Shown here in pieces: positions 24,164-31,646 of a DNA stretch of 32,913 bases. Every line of letters starts with the position of its first letter. Position 1 is the stretch's first letter. The stretch comes from Candidatus Bipolaricaulota bacterium (GTDB lineage: Bacteria > Bipolaricaulota > Bipolaricaulia > UBA7950 > UBA9294), in the NCBI GenBank assembly GCA_022711155.1, contig JAKLFO010000004.1, positions 1 through 32,913 on the forward strand, written 5' to 3'. Both the position numbers and the translations under genes were made by a program. The notes under the pieces were generated by a model. That model saw only the letters and a program-made list of their open reading frames with translations, had not been told where the DNA came from and did no database searches.

Positions 24164-24865
24164 GTGAGCGCCGCCGAGATCCTTTGGCAGAACGTTCGGC
24201 CGTTGTTCGGTGCGCTGCCGGTCACGCTGGAAGTCCTCGGCCTCTTGCTCGTGATTGGGCTCACCTTGGGCACGGTCCTCGCGTTCGCACAGGCCTACGG
24301 CCGTCGGCCCCTCCGCTACCTCTGCATCGGCTACGAACAGCTCTTCCGCGGCATTCCCCCGCTCGTCGTCCTCCTCTTCTACTGGGGCGTGCTGCAGTCG
24401 TTCGACACGCCGCGCGTCCTCGTGGCGGCGCTGGCACTGGGGATGCGGTCTGCAGCGTACCAGTCGCAGATCTTCCGCGGCGCGATCCAGGCGGTGCCGC
24501 CCGGACAGATGATGGCGGCTCGCTCTCTCGGTATGAGCAGGCTGCAAGCGATTCGGAGCGTCATCGTGCCGCAGGCTTTCCGACTCGCCATTCCACCCTG
24601 GACCAACGAGTACTCCAGCGTCGTCAAGGATACCGCGTTCATCTGCGTCATCGGCGGACTGATCGACCTGACGCGGCAGGCGCTGATGAAGGTGGCTCCC
24701 CTCTCGATGCGTCGCCCCGTCGGCACCCAACTCATCCTCCCGTACCTCATCATCCTGGGGCTGTTCTACTTGGCGCTCACGTACGGAGGGAACGGGCTCC
24801 TCGCGATGCTCGAGCGACGCATGCGCATCCCTGGCTTCGAAATGAAAGGCAAGGTGGAACGCTGA
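24164..24865 (+). CDS. Amino-acid ABC transporter permease 1
   Basis: 233 residues with about five membrane helices. It has the HisM/GlnP-type family pattern: [18 protein letters not shown] early and the EAA loop [21 protein letters not shown], which contacts the ATPase. GTG 24164 follows AAGGAGG. The stop overlaps the ATPase start by one base (TGATG). A second, different permease is encoded after the ATPase, so the transporter is probably a heterodimer of permeases. Confidence 0.93.
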   Translation: MSAAEILWQNVRPLFGALPVTLEVLGLLLVIGLTLGTVLAFAQAYGRRPLRYLCIGYEQLFRGIPPLVVLLFYWGVLQSFDTPRVLVAALALGMRSAAYQSQIFRGAIQAVPPGQMMAARSLGMSRLQAIRSVIVPQAFRLAIPPWTNEYSSVVKDTAFICVIGGLIDLTRQALMKVAPLSMRRPVGTQLILPYLIILGLFYLALTYGGNGLLAMLERRMRIPGFEMKGKVER

Positions 24866-25650
24866 TGTCGGCCGCCACCAAACACGATCTGGGCGACGTG
24901 ATCCTCCGCGTCGAGGATCTCCACAAGAGGTACGGCAAGGATGAGATCCTTCGCGGCGTGACGTTCGAACTTCGGCGCGGCGAGACGAAAGTCGTGATCG
25001 GTCCTTCCGGGACAGGCAAGAGCACGCTCCTGCGCTGCATCAACCAGCTCTCGGTCCCTGATAAGGGACGGGTCTGGCTGGAAGACGTGGAGATCACCCA
25101 CGCCCGAACGAACATCAATCGCGTCCGCGCTCAGATCGGCTTCGTCTTCCAGGATTTCAACCTGTTCAACCACCTGACCGCGCTACACAACGTTAGCCTG
25201 GGCCTGATCAAGGTCAAGAAGATGCCGAAGGGCGCTGCGCTCCGCCGGGCTCGCGAGGAGCTGGCGCGCGTCGGCCTCGCCGCCAAGGAGAACTCCTATC
25301 CCGCCGAGCTTTCCGGCGGGCAGAAACAGCGCGTCTCGATCGCTCGGGCGCTCGCCATGGACCCGAAGCTCATCCTGTTCGACGAGCCGACGTCGGCGCT
25401 CGATCCCGAACTCATTGGAGAGGTGCTCGAGGTCATGATCCAGCTGGCGCGGGGCGGAATGACCATGATTGTCGTGTCGCACGAGATGGGATTCGCCCGC
25501 GCCGTTGCGGACAGGATCATCTTCATGGAGGGCGGCGGCATCCTCGAGGAGGGAACGCCCAGCGACCTGTTCACGTGCCCTCGCTGTGAACGCACGGGGC
25601 AATTCCTCCGCAAGATCACGGAGCTCTACGGGGAGACCGACGGACAATGA
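24865..25650 (+). CDS. Amino-acid ABC transporter ATPase
   Basis: 261 residues. Walker A GPSGTGKS (46-53), Q-loop VFQDFNLF, signature LSGGQKQR, Walker [13 protein letters not shown] and switch VSHEM are all intact. It powers uptake of the amino acid bound by the product of 23229-24083. ATG 24865 is chosen because it couples to the permease stop; the longer open frame from 24184 is a shadow of the permease. Near the end the usual FxxPxxxRTxxFL segment reads [14 protein letters not shown], with a Cys-x-x-Cys not typical of the family. It overlaps the next gene (ATGA). Confidence 0.95.
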   Translation: MSAATKHDLGDVILRVEDLHKRYGKDEILRGVTFELRRGETKVVIGPSGTGKSTLLRCINQLSVPDKGRVWLEDVEITHARTNINRVRAQIGFVFQDFNLFNHLTALHNVSLGLIKVKKMPKGAALRRAREELARVGLAAKENSYPAELSGGQKQRVSIARALAMDPKLILFDEPTSALDPELIGEVLEVMIQLARGGMTMIVVSHEMGFARAVADRIIFMEGGGILEEGTPSDLFTCPRCERTGQFLRKITELYGETDGQ

Positions 25651-26339
25651 ACTTCTTCGAGTTCGCGGGGTCGGTGCTGCCGCGCTTTCTCGGCGCCGTC
25701 GGCATCACGCTCGAGCTGACGGCCGTCGGCATCGGCGCCGGGCTCGTGCTCGGGCTACTCCTGGCGCTGACGCGCGTCTACGCGAACCGCGTCGTGAGCG
25801 GAATCGCGAACGTCTACATCCAGTTCATGCGGGGAACGCCCCTCGTCATCCAGGTCCTCGTCATCTACTTCGGTCTCCCGCCGTACTTCAAGGCCATCGG
25901 CCTCAAGCCACTGAGCTCGCTGGCGGCAGGCTGCCTGGCGATGGCCCTGAACAGCGCCGCCTACCAGGCGGAGTACATTCGCGGCGCCATCCAGGCGATC
26001 AGTTCGGGGCAGATGCAGGCCGCAAGGTCCATGGGAATGACGAAGACCCAAGCCGTAAGGCACGTCATCCTTCCGCAAGCGCTGCGCATCGTTCTGCCGT
26101 CGTGGTCCAACGAGCTGATCTACACGCTGCTCTACTCGTCGACCGTCTACTTCATCGGCCTGGAGGAGTTGTCGTACGCCAGCATGAAGATCGCGGCCAA
26201 GAGCGGGCGCGTCCTCGACTCCTACATTGTCGCCGGGGTCATGTACCTCATTCTGGTCGTCTTCCTGTCGAGGGTTCTCGCCTACGCGGAGGCGCGACTC
26301 CGAATCCCCGGGCTCGCCATCGAGGAGCGCGCGAGATAG
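25647..26339 (+). CDS. Amino-acid ABC transporter permease 2
   Basis: 230 residues. Same family as the first permease but clearly different: [20 protein letters not shown], then the EAA loop [21 protein letters not shown] and [20 protein letters not shown]. Five or so membrane helices. Start ATG 25647 overlaps the ATPase stop. Last gene of the operon. The next 153 nt before the convergent HAD gene contain no gene; a short imperfect hairpin near 26440 has no T-run. Confidence 0.93.
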   Translation: MNFFEFAGSVLPRFLGAVGITLELTAVGIGAGLVLGLLLALTRVYANRVVSGIANVYIQFMRGTPLVIQVLVIYFGLPPYFKAIGLKPLSSLAAGCLAMALNSAAYQAEYIRGAIQAISSGQMQAARSMGMTKTQAVRHVILPQALRIVLPSWSNELIYTLLYSSTVYFIGLEELSYASMKIAAKSGRVLDSYIVAGVMYLILVVFLSRVLAYAEARLRIPGLAIEERAR

Positions 26340-26492
26340 CGCAGCGGACCGGCGCCGTCGCGTCCGCGACCGAACGCCCCTGGGTGACCGCGGACGGACG
26401 AGCCGGGGCGCACCTCTTCACGTCTCCAGAACAGGGAACCGCCGCGGTCCCATGCCGGCCCTTCAGAGAAGTGCGGCACGTCTCGCGCACCA

Positions 26493-27134
26493 CTAGGCGA
26501 CCAGCCGCTCGATGGTCGCGGGCAGTTCGGCGAAACTATGGATGCGTGCGTCGGCCGCCGCGAGTTCGCCGTCACGCGCGTACCCGTAGGCGGCGCCGAT
26601 CACCCGGCAGCCGTTGTGGCGCGCCGCTTCGATGTCGTGGTGGCGGTCGCCGACGACGATGCCCGCCCGTTCGGGGTAGGCACGCAACAGATCGCCCACC
26701 CGCTCGGCCTTCGATCGCCCATCCTCCTCGAACGTGCTCAACTGCGAGAACAAGCGAGCGATCCCGCCGCGCCCGAGCACGGCGTCCACGTAGCGACGGT
26801 CGCCGTTCGTGCACAACGTCAGAATCGACCCCGCTCGACGCAGGTCGCGGAGCGTCTCGGGCACCCGTTCGTAGAGAGCCCCATGCTCGCGGATCGCTGC
26901 GAGCTCGATGCGGCTGATCTCGTCTCGCAGGTCCTGCGGCGACCCGGTGAAGCCCTGCTCCACGAGCCAGTCCACAAAGGCGGCGAACGTCTCGCCCACG
27001 GTGCCCAGGATCGCCGCGTCGCCGGGATACGAGATCCCGTGGACCTCGTAGACGCGGCGCATGGTGCGCGCGAACGACGACTCGGTTCGGTAGAGAGTTC
27101 CATCAAGATCGAAGATGAGAAGCGCGGAAGTCAT
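26493..27134 (-). CDS. HAD-superfamily phosphatase (phosphoglycolate phosphatase-like)
   Basis: 213 residues. HAD motif I FDLDGTLY (Asp9 nucleophile, Asp11), motif II LCTNGD, motif III Lys in RSKAERVG and motif IV VVGDRHHDIEAA are all present, with a helical cap between I and II. Such enzymes dephosphorylate small metabolites; the substrate cannot be assigned. No Shine-Dalgarno precedes ATG 27134. Instead a promoter ends 8 nt upstream, so the mRNA is probably leaderless or nearly so. Confidence 0.9.
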   Translation of the reverse strand: MTSALLIFDLDGTLYRTESSFARTMRRVYEVHGISYPGDAAILGTVGETFAAFVDWLVEQGFTGSPQDLRDEISRIELAAIREHGALYERVPETLRDLRRAGSILTLCTNGDRRYVDAVLGRGGIARLFSQLSTFEEDGRSKAERVGDLLRAYPERAGIVVGDRHHDIEAARHNGCRVIGAAYGYARDGELAAADARIHSFAELPATIERLVA

Positions 27135-27142
27135 GGGCGGAA

Positions 27143-27171
27143 ACGGTACCGCGGACGGAGGCGCGACTCAA
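27143..27171 (-). promoter_or_regulatory. Promoter of the HAD phosphatase gene, leaderless type
   Basis: Reverse strand: TTGAGT (27171-27166), 17-nt spacer, TACCGT (27148-27143), 8 nt before the ATG. Confidence 0.5.
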
Positions 27172-27244
27172 CCGGCCTCTCCTAGCGTCTCACCGCTCTG
27201 CCATCGCGGGAGGCCGATTGGCCGCGTCGTTGCCGGAAGAGCTC

Positions 27245-27270
27245 GGCCGCTCGCGCGAGCGGGAGCGGCC
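27245..27270. repeat. 16-bp palindrome with an alternative overlapping stem
   Basis: CCGCTCGCGCGAGCGG (27247-27262) is a perfect palindrome. GGCCGCTC (27245-27252) can instead pair with GAGCGGCC (27263-27270). It lies in the 259-nt gap between the HAD gene and the IDG-repeat gene, where I found no other coding region and no convincing promoter. Could be an operator or an mRNA switch; chance is also possible in such GC-rich DNA. Confidence 0.4.
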
Positions 27271-27393
27271 TGCCGAGAAGCTCGCATCCTCGACTGCGTT
27301 CGCGGCCACGCTGAACCAACTCGCCTTCTTCTGCCACCTATTCGCGATGGGCGTGGATAGGGCACCCTTGGAGAAGCCGGGAGAGGAGAGGCC

Positions 27394-28194
27394 ATGGGAG
27401 ATCTACAGCGAGGTGCGGAGTCTGTCACGGTCGAGCGCGCGGTGTCCGAGTTCGAGCGCGTTCGCCTCGATGGGGTAGGCTACGTTCGAGTCACGCTCGG
27501 GGACAACGAGGGCGTCACAGTGGAGGCGCCGGGCGAGTGGGTCGATGACATCGTGACCCGCGTCCGCGGGGGGGTCCTCGAACTCGGCCTGCGCGGGAAC
27601 CACTACCACCTTCGCCGTAATGGCAAGATCCGCTTCCACGTGGCGGCGCGCGCCCTGCGAGGCCTCGCAATCGACGGAAGTGGCACGATCGAGGCCCCAC
27701 GCTTGGCGGCGGATTCCGTTGCGGCCGCCATCGACGGGGCCGGACGAATCCAGATTGACTCGATCGAGGCCGAACGCGTTCGCCTGGCGATCGACGGAGC
27801 GGGACGATTCGCTGTGGGGACGGCGAAGGCGCAAGAGGTCCAGTTCTCGATCGATGGGACCGGAACCATCGACGTCGAGCGTTTGGATAGCGAGCGGATC
27901 GCCGTGGCGGTCGATGGGATGGGGCGCGTCGTCGCGACGGGTACGGCGGACAGCGTGGAGATCCACGTCGACGGCACGGGGGAAGTCGACACGAGGCAGC
28001 TCATCGCACGCCATGTCGAGGTCGAGATCGACGGCGTTGGCAAGGTGTTCACGCGCGCCGAGGAGACGCTCGACGTCCGAGTCGACGGGTTCGGCCGGGT
28101 CGAGTACGCGGGAAGCCCCCGCGTGCGCGAGCGCGCGGACGGTGCCTGCCGCGTGGTCCGGCTGGATGCTCCGGATGAGCCCGCGCGCATCTGA
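27394..28194 (+). CDS. IDG-repeat protein (DUF2807/GIN-like beta-solenoid) without signal peptide
   Basis: 266 residues. Nine copies of a (I/V)DG(x)G motif: one near 25, then at 93, 113, 133, 153, 173, 192, 212 and 230, five of them exactly 20 residues apart. Each copy reads like LAIDGAGRI followed by a second strand. This matches the DUF2807 putative-adhesin fold, predicted to be a right-handed beta-solenoid. Known relatives are usually exported, but here the chain begins MGDLQRGAESVTVERAVSEF with no signal peptide or membrane segment, and no in-frame upstream signal was found. So it may be cytoplasmic or exported by another route. ATG 27394 follows a GGAGAGGAGAGG run. Confidence 0.82.
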   Translation: MGDLQRGAESVTVERAVSEFERVRLDGVGYVRVTLGDNEGVTVEAPGEWVDDIVTRVRGGVLELGLRGNHYHLRRNGKIRFHVAARALRGLAIDGSGTIEAPRLAADSVAAAIDGAGRIQIDSIEAERVRLAIDGAGRFAVGTAKAQEVQFSIDGTGTIDVERLDSERIAVAVDGMGRVVATGTADSVEIHVDGTGEVDTRQLIARHVEVEIDGVGKVFTRAEETLDVRVDGFGRVEYAGSPRVRERADGACRVVRLDAPDEPARI

Positions 28195-28222
28195 GCGCGG
28201 AGTCGGTGTAGGCGTCCAGGTC

Positions 28223-28228
28223 TATAAT
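28223..28228 (+). promoter_or_regulatory. Consensus -10 before the unknown secreted protein gene
   Basis: TATAAT, the only perfect -10 hexamer I saw placed before a gene. No clear -35 is found 16-18 nt upstream. The predicted start near 28235 falls on the GGAGG itself, leaving a leader of about 11 nt. Confidence 0.5.
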
Positions 28229-28245
28229 GGCCGGGGAGGTGGATG

Positions 28246-29130
28246 ATGATCCGACGTGCCGTCACGCTGGCTCTTGTGGGATTGGCTTTGGCATCCGCCG
28301 CGGCCACGGCGTCGCTCAAGGAGGTTCGGACGAGATCCGACCTCGCGGTCGACCCGAAGACCGGGAGTCCGGCCGTCTACTTCAGCGCGATTCTCGAGTA
28401 CGACCCGCGACCCGAAAACGCCGACCTCGTCATCTCGTGGACCACCTACGTCTTGGAGAGCGGCAGGGAGCAAGTGGTCGAGGCGACGTCGAGAACGTCG
28501 CACCAGGATCCGGCTCCCGGCAAACTCTACCTCATGTCCCCCGCCGTCCTCGTCGAGCCGGGCAAGACGTACGGCGCGCATCTCGTACTCGAGGACTCGG
28601 CGAACCGGCTGACGTACCGCAAAGACTTCCGTTACCTCGCGCCGCTCGTTGTCCCGATCGGACTCCGTCTCCAGGGCTGGGACGGCTCCGGAGCCGTGGA
28701 TCTGACGGGCGTCCCCGATGAGGAACTCGAGGACCTCGTCACGATCTACAACCACGTCAAGACGTACGTCCAAACCGCTTCCGAAGTGGAACTCAAGGTC
28801 TTCTTGTCGACCGCCATGGCGCCAGTGCAGACTTTCCCGGCTGTCGTCATGGTGATTCCGAACGCCGGTCTGTCCGAGACGTACGGGGTGACGAAGGGCG
28901 TGACGATCACGGTGGGTCAGTTCTCCGTGATGCACGTCCTGCCGTCGGCGAACGAGCTAGCCGCCCTGCGAACGCAGGTTGCCGCCTTCGAGCGCGACGA
29001 CATCCGCGGGCGCGTCTACCTGGGCAACGGCGACTTGGGGACGCTCACCGCGACCTGCGCCTACATCGACGAGATTGCCTGGACCGTGTTGCAGGCCGCA
29101 TCGGCGGAGTGGACGAAGCGGACGAAGTAG
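28246..29130 (+). CDS. Secreted protein of unknown function
   Basis: 294 residues. A signal peptide (IRRAVTLALVGLALASAAATA) is followed by a soluble chain. The first half is beta-rich (VYFSAILEYDPRPENADLVISWTTYV and LVEPGKTYGAHLVLEDSANRLTY), like an Ig or carbohydrate-binding sandwich. The second half has alternating helices and strands (LEDLVTIYNHVKTYVQTASEV and TFPAVVMVIPNAGLSETYGVTKG). I do not recognise a family and see no catalytic motif. ATG 28246 is 6 nt from GGAGG; ATG 28243 is directly before it and would be only 3 nt away. It has its own TATAAT box and ends 19 nt from a convergent gene. Confidence 0.75.
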   Translation: MIRRAVTLALVGLALASAAATASLKEVRTRSDLAVDPKTGSPAVYFSAILEYDPRPENADLVISWTTYVLESGREQVVEATSRTSHQDPAPGKLYLMSPAVLVEPGKTYGAHLVLEDSANRLTYRKDFRYLAPLVVPIGLRLQGWDGSGAVDLTGVPDEELEDLVTIYNHVKTYVQTASEVELKVFLSTAMAPVQTFPAVVMVIPNAGLSETYGVTKGVTITVGQFSVMHVLPSANELAALRTQVAAFERDDIRGRVYLGNGDLGTLTATCAYIDEIAWTVLQAASAEWTKRTK

Positions 29131-29149
29131 CGTCAAGCCGCCGTGAGCG

Positions 29150-29632
29150 TCACCTGTTCGGTGCGTTCTTCGTCCCGGTGCGGAGGAGCCAGATCGGCAG
29201 CAGCGGGTCGCCGCCGTCCGGGATCCGCTGCCAGGTCATGGCATCGTCGTAGTCGTCCTGGAACGGCCCGACTTCCTCGAGCACCGCGCCGGCGGCATCG
29301 AGGAGGCGCAGGAGAAACGACTCCTCGTTGCGCAGCCGCAGCCCGGAGTAGACGAACACGGTTCGCTGCCCCGGCCGCAGGACGAGCGACTCCGGGGCGA
29401 TGACGACCGCTCCCTCCTCCGGATAGTTGTAGGTCAGGGACCAGCCCGCGAGGTCGACGGACGCCGTGCCGACGTTGAGGATCTCCACCCACTCGGCATC
29501 GCGGTCGAACCCGTTCGGGTTCAGCTCCACCTCATTGATGACCACGGTTCGCGTCTCCGCCGCCCAACCGGCAAGGCCCATCGCGAGGCAGACGACGAGG
29601 GCCGACGCCGAAATGCGTCTCGCGCTGCGCAT
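29150..29632 (-). CDS. Secreted lamin-tail (LTD) domain protein
   Basis: 160 residues. A signal peptide (ISASALVVCLAMGLAGWAAE) is followed by a nearly complete lamin tail Ig fold: VVINEVELNPNGFDRDAEWV, EILNVGTASVDLAGWSLT, LVLRPGQRTVFVYSG and a DAMTWQRIPDGGDP end, all characteristic. In bacteria these domains occur in secreted or surface proteins, often as extra modules of nucleases; here it stands alone. ATG 29632 follows AAGGAG with an 8-nt gap. It lies 16 nt behind the FAH-family gene on the same strand, so they may be co-transcribed, although their functions look unrelated. Confidence 0.87.
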   Translation of the reverse strand: MRSARRISASALVVCLAMGLAGWAAETRTVVINEVELNPNGFDRDAEWVEILNVGTASVDLAGWSLTYNYPEEGAVVIAPESLVLRPGQRTVFVYSGLRLRNEESFLLRLLDAAGAVLEEVGPFQDDYDDAMTWQRIPDGGDPLLPIWLLRTGTKNAPNR

Positions 29633-29648
29633 GCTCCTGCTCCTTTTC

Positions 29649-30374
29649 TTACCTGACGGGGTTCCTCAACACGCCAACACCGTCGATCTCGACCTCGACG
29701 ACGTCGCCAGGCGACAGCCGTCCGACTCCCGCCGGAGTTCCTGTAGCGATGACGTCGCCCGCTTCGAGCGTCATGAACGACGTGATCTCCTCGATCAGTG
29801 CCGGGATCGGGAAGATGAACGAGCTCGTCCACCCATCCTGTCGCAGCTCACCGTTCAAGCGCAGGCGAACGTGAAGGGGCTCCGCGACCTCGTCCGGCGT
29901 CACCAACACAGGGCCGAGAGGCGCCGAGCCATCGAACGCCTTCGCGCGAACCCAGCTCTTCTCCCACTTTTGGGCCACGCGGTCCGACACGTCGTTGAGG
30001 CACGTGTACCCGAGCACGACTTCCATCGCACGCGAGGCCGGAACGCCGCGGCAGCGGCGGGCGATCACGACGGCCAGCTCGCCCTCGTAGTGCACCTCCT
30101 CGCTCGCCGGGAGGACGATGGGCTCGTCCGGACCGATCACCGCGGAGGGGGGCTTCAAGAAAAGCAGCGGCCGTTCTGGAACTTCATTTCCCAGCTCGGC
30201 CGCGTGGGCCGCGTAGTTGCGCCCGACGCAGACGATCTTCGTGGGCGCGCACGGCGCCGCCAGCCGGACCTCGTCGAGCGGCAGCTTGAGCGCGCCGGAG
30301 CGCACGAACCGACCCTCCAACACCCCATCTCGCACATCCTCGGACCGCGCCACCCGAAACCTGACCCGCCTCAT
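29649..30374 (-). CDS. Fumarylacetoacetate hydrolase-family protein
   Basis: 241 residues. The family core is seen in KIVCVGRNYAAHAAELG, the metal-binding HYEGELAVVI (Glu97, Glu99), CLNDVSDR (Asp128), and the C-terminal DVIATGTPAGVG. These cytoplasmic Mg2+ enzymes cleave or isomerise beta-diketo acids; candidates include acylpyruvase, oxaloacetate decarboxylase and dioate isomerase, and sequence alone does not decide. ATG 30374 is 4 nt from AGGAGG and lies behind a good promoter. The longer frame to 30620 is antisense to lspA. Confidence 0.93.
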   Translation of the reverse strand: MRRVRFRVARSEDVRDGVLEGRFVRSGALKLPLDEVRLAAPCAPTKIVCVGRNYAAHAAELGNEVPERPLLFLKPPSAVIGPDEPIVLPASEEVHYEGELAVVIARRCRGVPASRAMEVVLGYTCLNDVSDRVAQKWEKSWVRAKAFDGSAPLGPVLVTPDEVAEPLHVRLRLNGELRQDGWTSSFIFPIPALIEEITSFMTLEAGDVIATGTPAGVGRLSPGDVVEVEIDGVGVLRNPVR

Positions 30375-30392
30375 GACGCCTCCTTTCCCCAC

Positions 30393-30421
30393 AACGTACC
30401 TTCCCTGCGTCCGCCCGTCAA
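30393..30421 (-). promoter_or_regulatory. Promoter of the FAH-family gene
   Basis: Reverse strand: TTGACG (30421-30416), 17-nt spacer, TACGTT (30398-30393). Start predicted near 30387, right at the AAAGGAGG, so the leader is about 13 nt. Its -35 faces away from the lspA -35, 20 nt apart. Confidence 0.65.
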
Positions 30422-30441
30422 CGCGCGAGCCCGTTCCTGTC

Positions 30442-30470
30442 TTGACGAGCCCGCGGCGCTCGGATACGCT
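30442..30470 (+). promoter_or_regulatory. Promoter of lspA, leaderless type
   Basis: TTGACG (30442-30447), 17-nt spacer, TACGCT (30465-30470), 9 nt before the lspA ATG. The leader would be at most a few bases. Confidence 0.62.
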
Positions 30471-30479
30471 CGCGCCACC

Positions 30480-30947
30480 ATGCTGCAGGCTCTCTTCGTC
30501 GTTCTCGCGGGCCTCCTCCTCGTCGCGGATCGCGTGACAAAAGCTTGGGCCGTCCACGCTCTCGCGCTGGGCGACCCGCAGCCGCTCCTTGGGAACGTCG
30601 TTCGGCTCACACGCGTCCACAACGCAGGCGGCGCCTTCGGAGTGCTCGCGGGTCGGCCGACGCTGTTCATCGCCGTCTCGCTCGTCATCGCCGCGATCGC
30701 CGTCGCGGCGTTCGTCGTCTTGCGTCGCCAGAGTCCCTGGCTGCGCCTCGCCCTCGTCCTCGTGTTCGTCGGAGCGGTGGGCAACGTGATCGATCGACTG
30801 AGCGTTGGGTACGTCGTGGACTTCTTTGAGATCGTCGGGTTCCCGGTGTTCAACGTGGCGGACTCATGCGTCACCGTCGGCGCGGTACTGCTAGTCCTCT
30901 ACGCGTTCTTGGGAGGTAGACGACCATCGACCTCAAGGGAAAGCTGA
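30480..30947 (+). CDS. lspA: Lipoprotein signal peptidase (signal peptidase II)
   Basis: 155 residues, four membrane helices, normal family length. Conserved parts are ADRVTKAW (16-23), VHNAGGAFG (47-54), VGNVIDRLSVGYVVDFFE with catalytic Asp114, and FNVADSCVTVG with catalytic Asp128. It removes the signal peptide of diacylglyceryl-modified prolipoproteins, such as the SNG-repeat lipoprotein encoded in this window. ATG 30480 has no Shine-Dalgarno, and the promoter ends 9 nt upstream. Its 3' end contains the ribosome site and start of the thymidylate kinase gene (22-nt overlap). Confidence 0.95.
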   Translation: MLQALFVVLAGLLLVADRVTKAWAVHALALGDPQPLLGNVVRLTRVHNAGGAFGVLAGRPTLFIAVSLVIAAIAVAAFVVLRRQSPWLRLALVLVFVGAVGNVIDRLSVGYVVDFFEIVGFPVFNVADSCVTVGAVLLVLYAFLGGRRPSTSRES

Positions 30948-31549
30948 TCGTCTTTGAGGGACTCGATTTCACCGGGAAGTCGACGCACGCCGCCCTGATC
31001 GCCGACCGCCTGAGGCGGATCGGACAGGACGTCGTCCTCACGGGGGAGCCCGGCGGGACCGAGATCGGCTCGCGGATTCGCGAGATCCTGCTCTCGCCCG
31101 CCCATCGCGAGACGTTGACCCCGCTGTCTGAGCTGCTCCTATTCATGACGAGCCGCTCCCAGCACGTCCGAGAAGTCCTGTTGCCTTCCCTCGCCGCGGG
31201 CAAGACCGTGGTTTCGAGTCGCTACCGGCTCTCCAGCCTGGCCTACCAGGGCTACGGCCGCGGCCTCGATCTCGCGCTCATCCGCCGCCTGAACGAGGAG
31301 GCCACCTGCGGGCGCGCGGCTGACGTGACGGTGTTCATCGACGCTCCGGTCGCCACGGCTCTGGGACGCCGCCGCGGGCGCGGAGACCGCATCGAGGCCG
31401 AGGCGGCCGATTTCTACGAGCGCGTCCGCCGCGGGTTCCTCGAGCTGACCGCCGGCGACCCGAGCGTGGTTCGCATCGACGGAACAGGCTCGGTCGACGC
31501 CGTCGGGGGCGCCGTGCTCGACCGCCTCGGGCTCGGCGACGGACCGTGA
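30926..31549 (+). CDS. tmk: Thymidylate kinase with apparent ATC start codon
   Basis: 207 residues. It phosphorylates dTMP to dTDP. P-loop EGLDFTGKST (11-20); GEPGGTEIG, LLFMTSRSQHV and the AYQG segment are conserved; the LID region is GRRRGRGDRIEAEAADFYERV. In frame there is a TAG at 30917 and no ATG, GTG or TTG until TTG 31115, which would remove the P-loop. GGAGG (30912-30916) lies 9 nt before ATC 30926, exactly where the family's usual start (residues before KGKLIVFEG) belongs. So the start is a rare ATC, or the base is a sequencing error for ATG. The usual DRY motif reads SRY (VVSSRYRLSSLAYQG). Overlaps lspA by 22 nt. Confidence 0.88.
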   Translation: MDLKGKLIVFEGLDFTGKSTHAALIADRLRRIGQDVVLTGEPGGTEIGSRIREILLSPAHRETLTPLSELLLFMTSRSQHVREVLLPSLAAGKTVVSSRYRLSSLAYQGYGRGLDLALIRRLNEEATCGRAADVTVFIDAPVATALGRRRGRGDRIEAEAADFYERVRRGFLELTAGDPSVVRIDGTGSVDAVGGAVLDRLGLGDGP

Positions 31550-31568
31550 AGGCGCCGCGAGGCGCTTC
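31548..31568 (+). terminator. Hairpin with GCGA tetraloop after tmk
   Basis: GCGCC (31552-31556) and GGCGC (31561-31565) pair across a GCGA loop of the stable GNRA type. Outer GAA/TTC pairs extend the stem, with one bulged G. TTTT begins 12 nt further on. A weak terminator candidate between tmk and dnaN; it includes part of the tmk stop codon. Confidence 0.4.
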
Positions 31569-31581
31569 CTGCCTGTAGGTT

Positions 31582-31611
31582 TTGTCCCACTCCGGAGCGA
31601 TCGAGTATCAT
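31582..31611 (+). promoter_or_regulatory. Promoter of dnaN
   Basis: TTGTCC (31582-31587), 18-nt spacer, TATCAT (31606-31611). Start predicted near 31618, giving a leader of about 29 nt that contains GGGAGG. Confidence 0.55.
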
Positions 31612-31646
31612 GCCTAGCCGTCGGTAGGCAACAAGGGAGGTCAGGG

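Noticed and set aside
31115-31549. Short version of thymidylate kinase starting at TTG 31115
   Set aside because: It would lack the P-loop, which is encoded intact upstream in the same frame with a ribosome site before ATC 30926.
31550-31646. Replication origin near dnaN
   Set aside because: No dnaA gene, no cluster of TTATCCACA-like boxes and no AT-rich unwinding stretch was seen.
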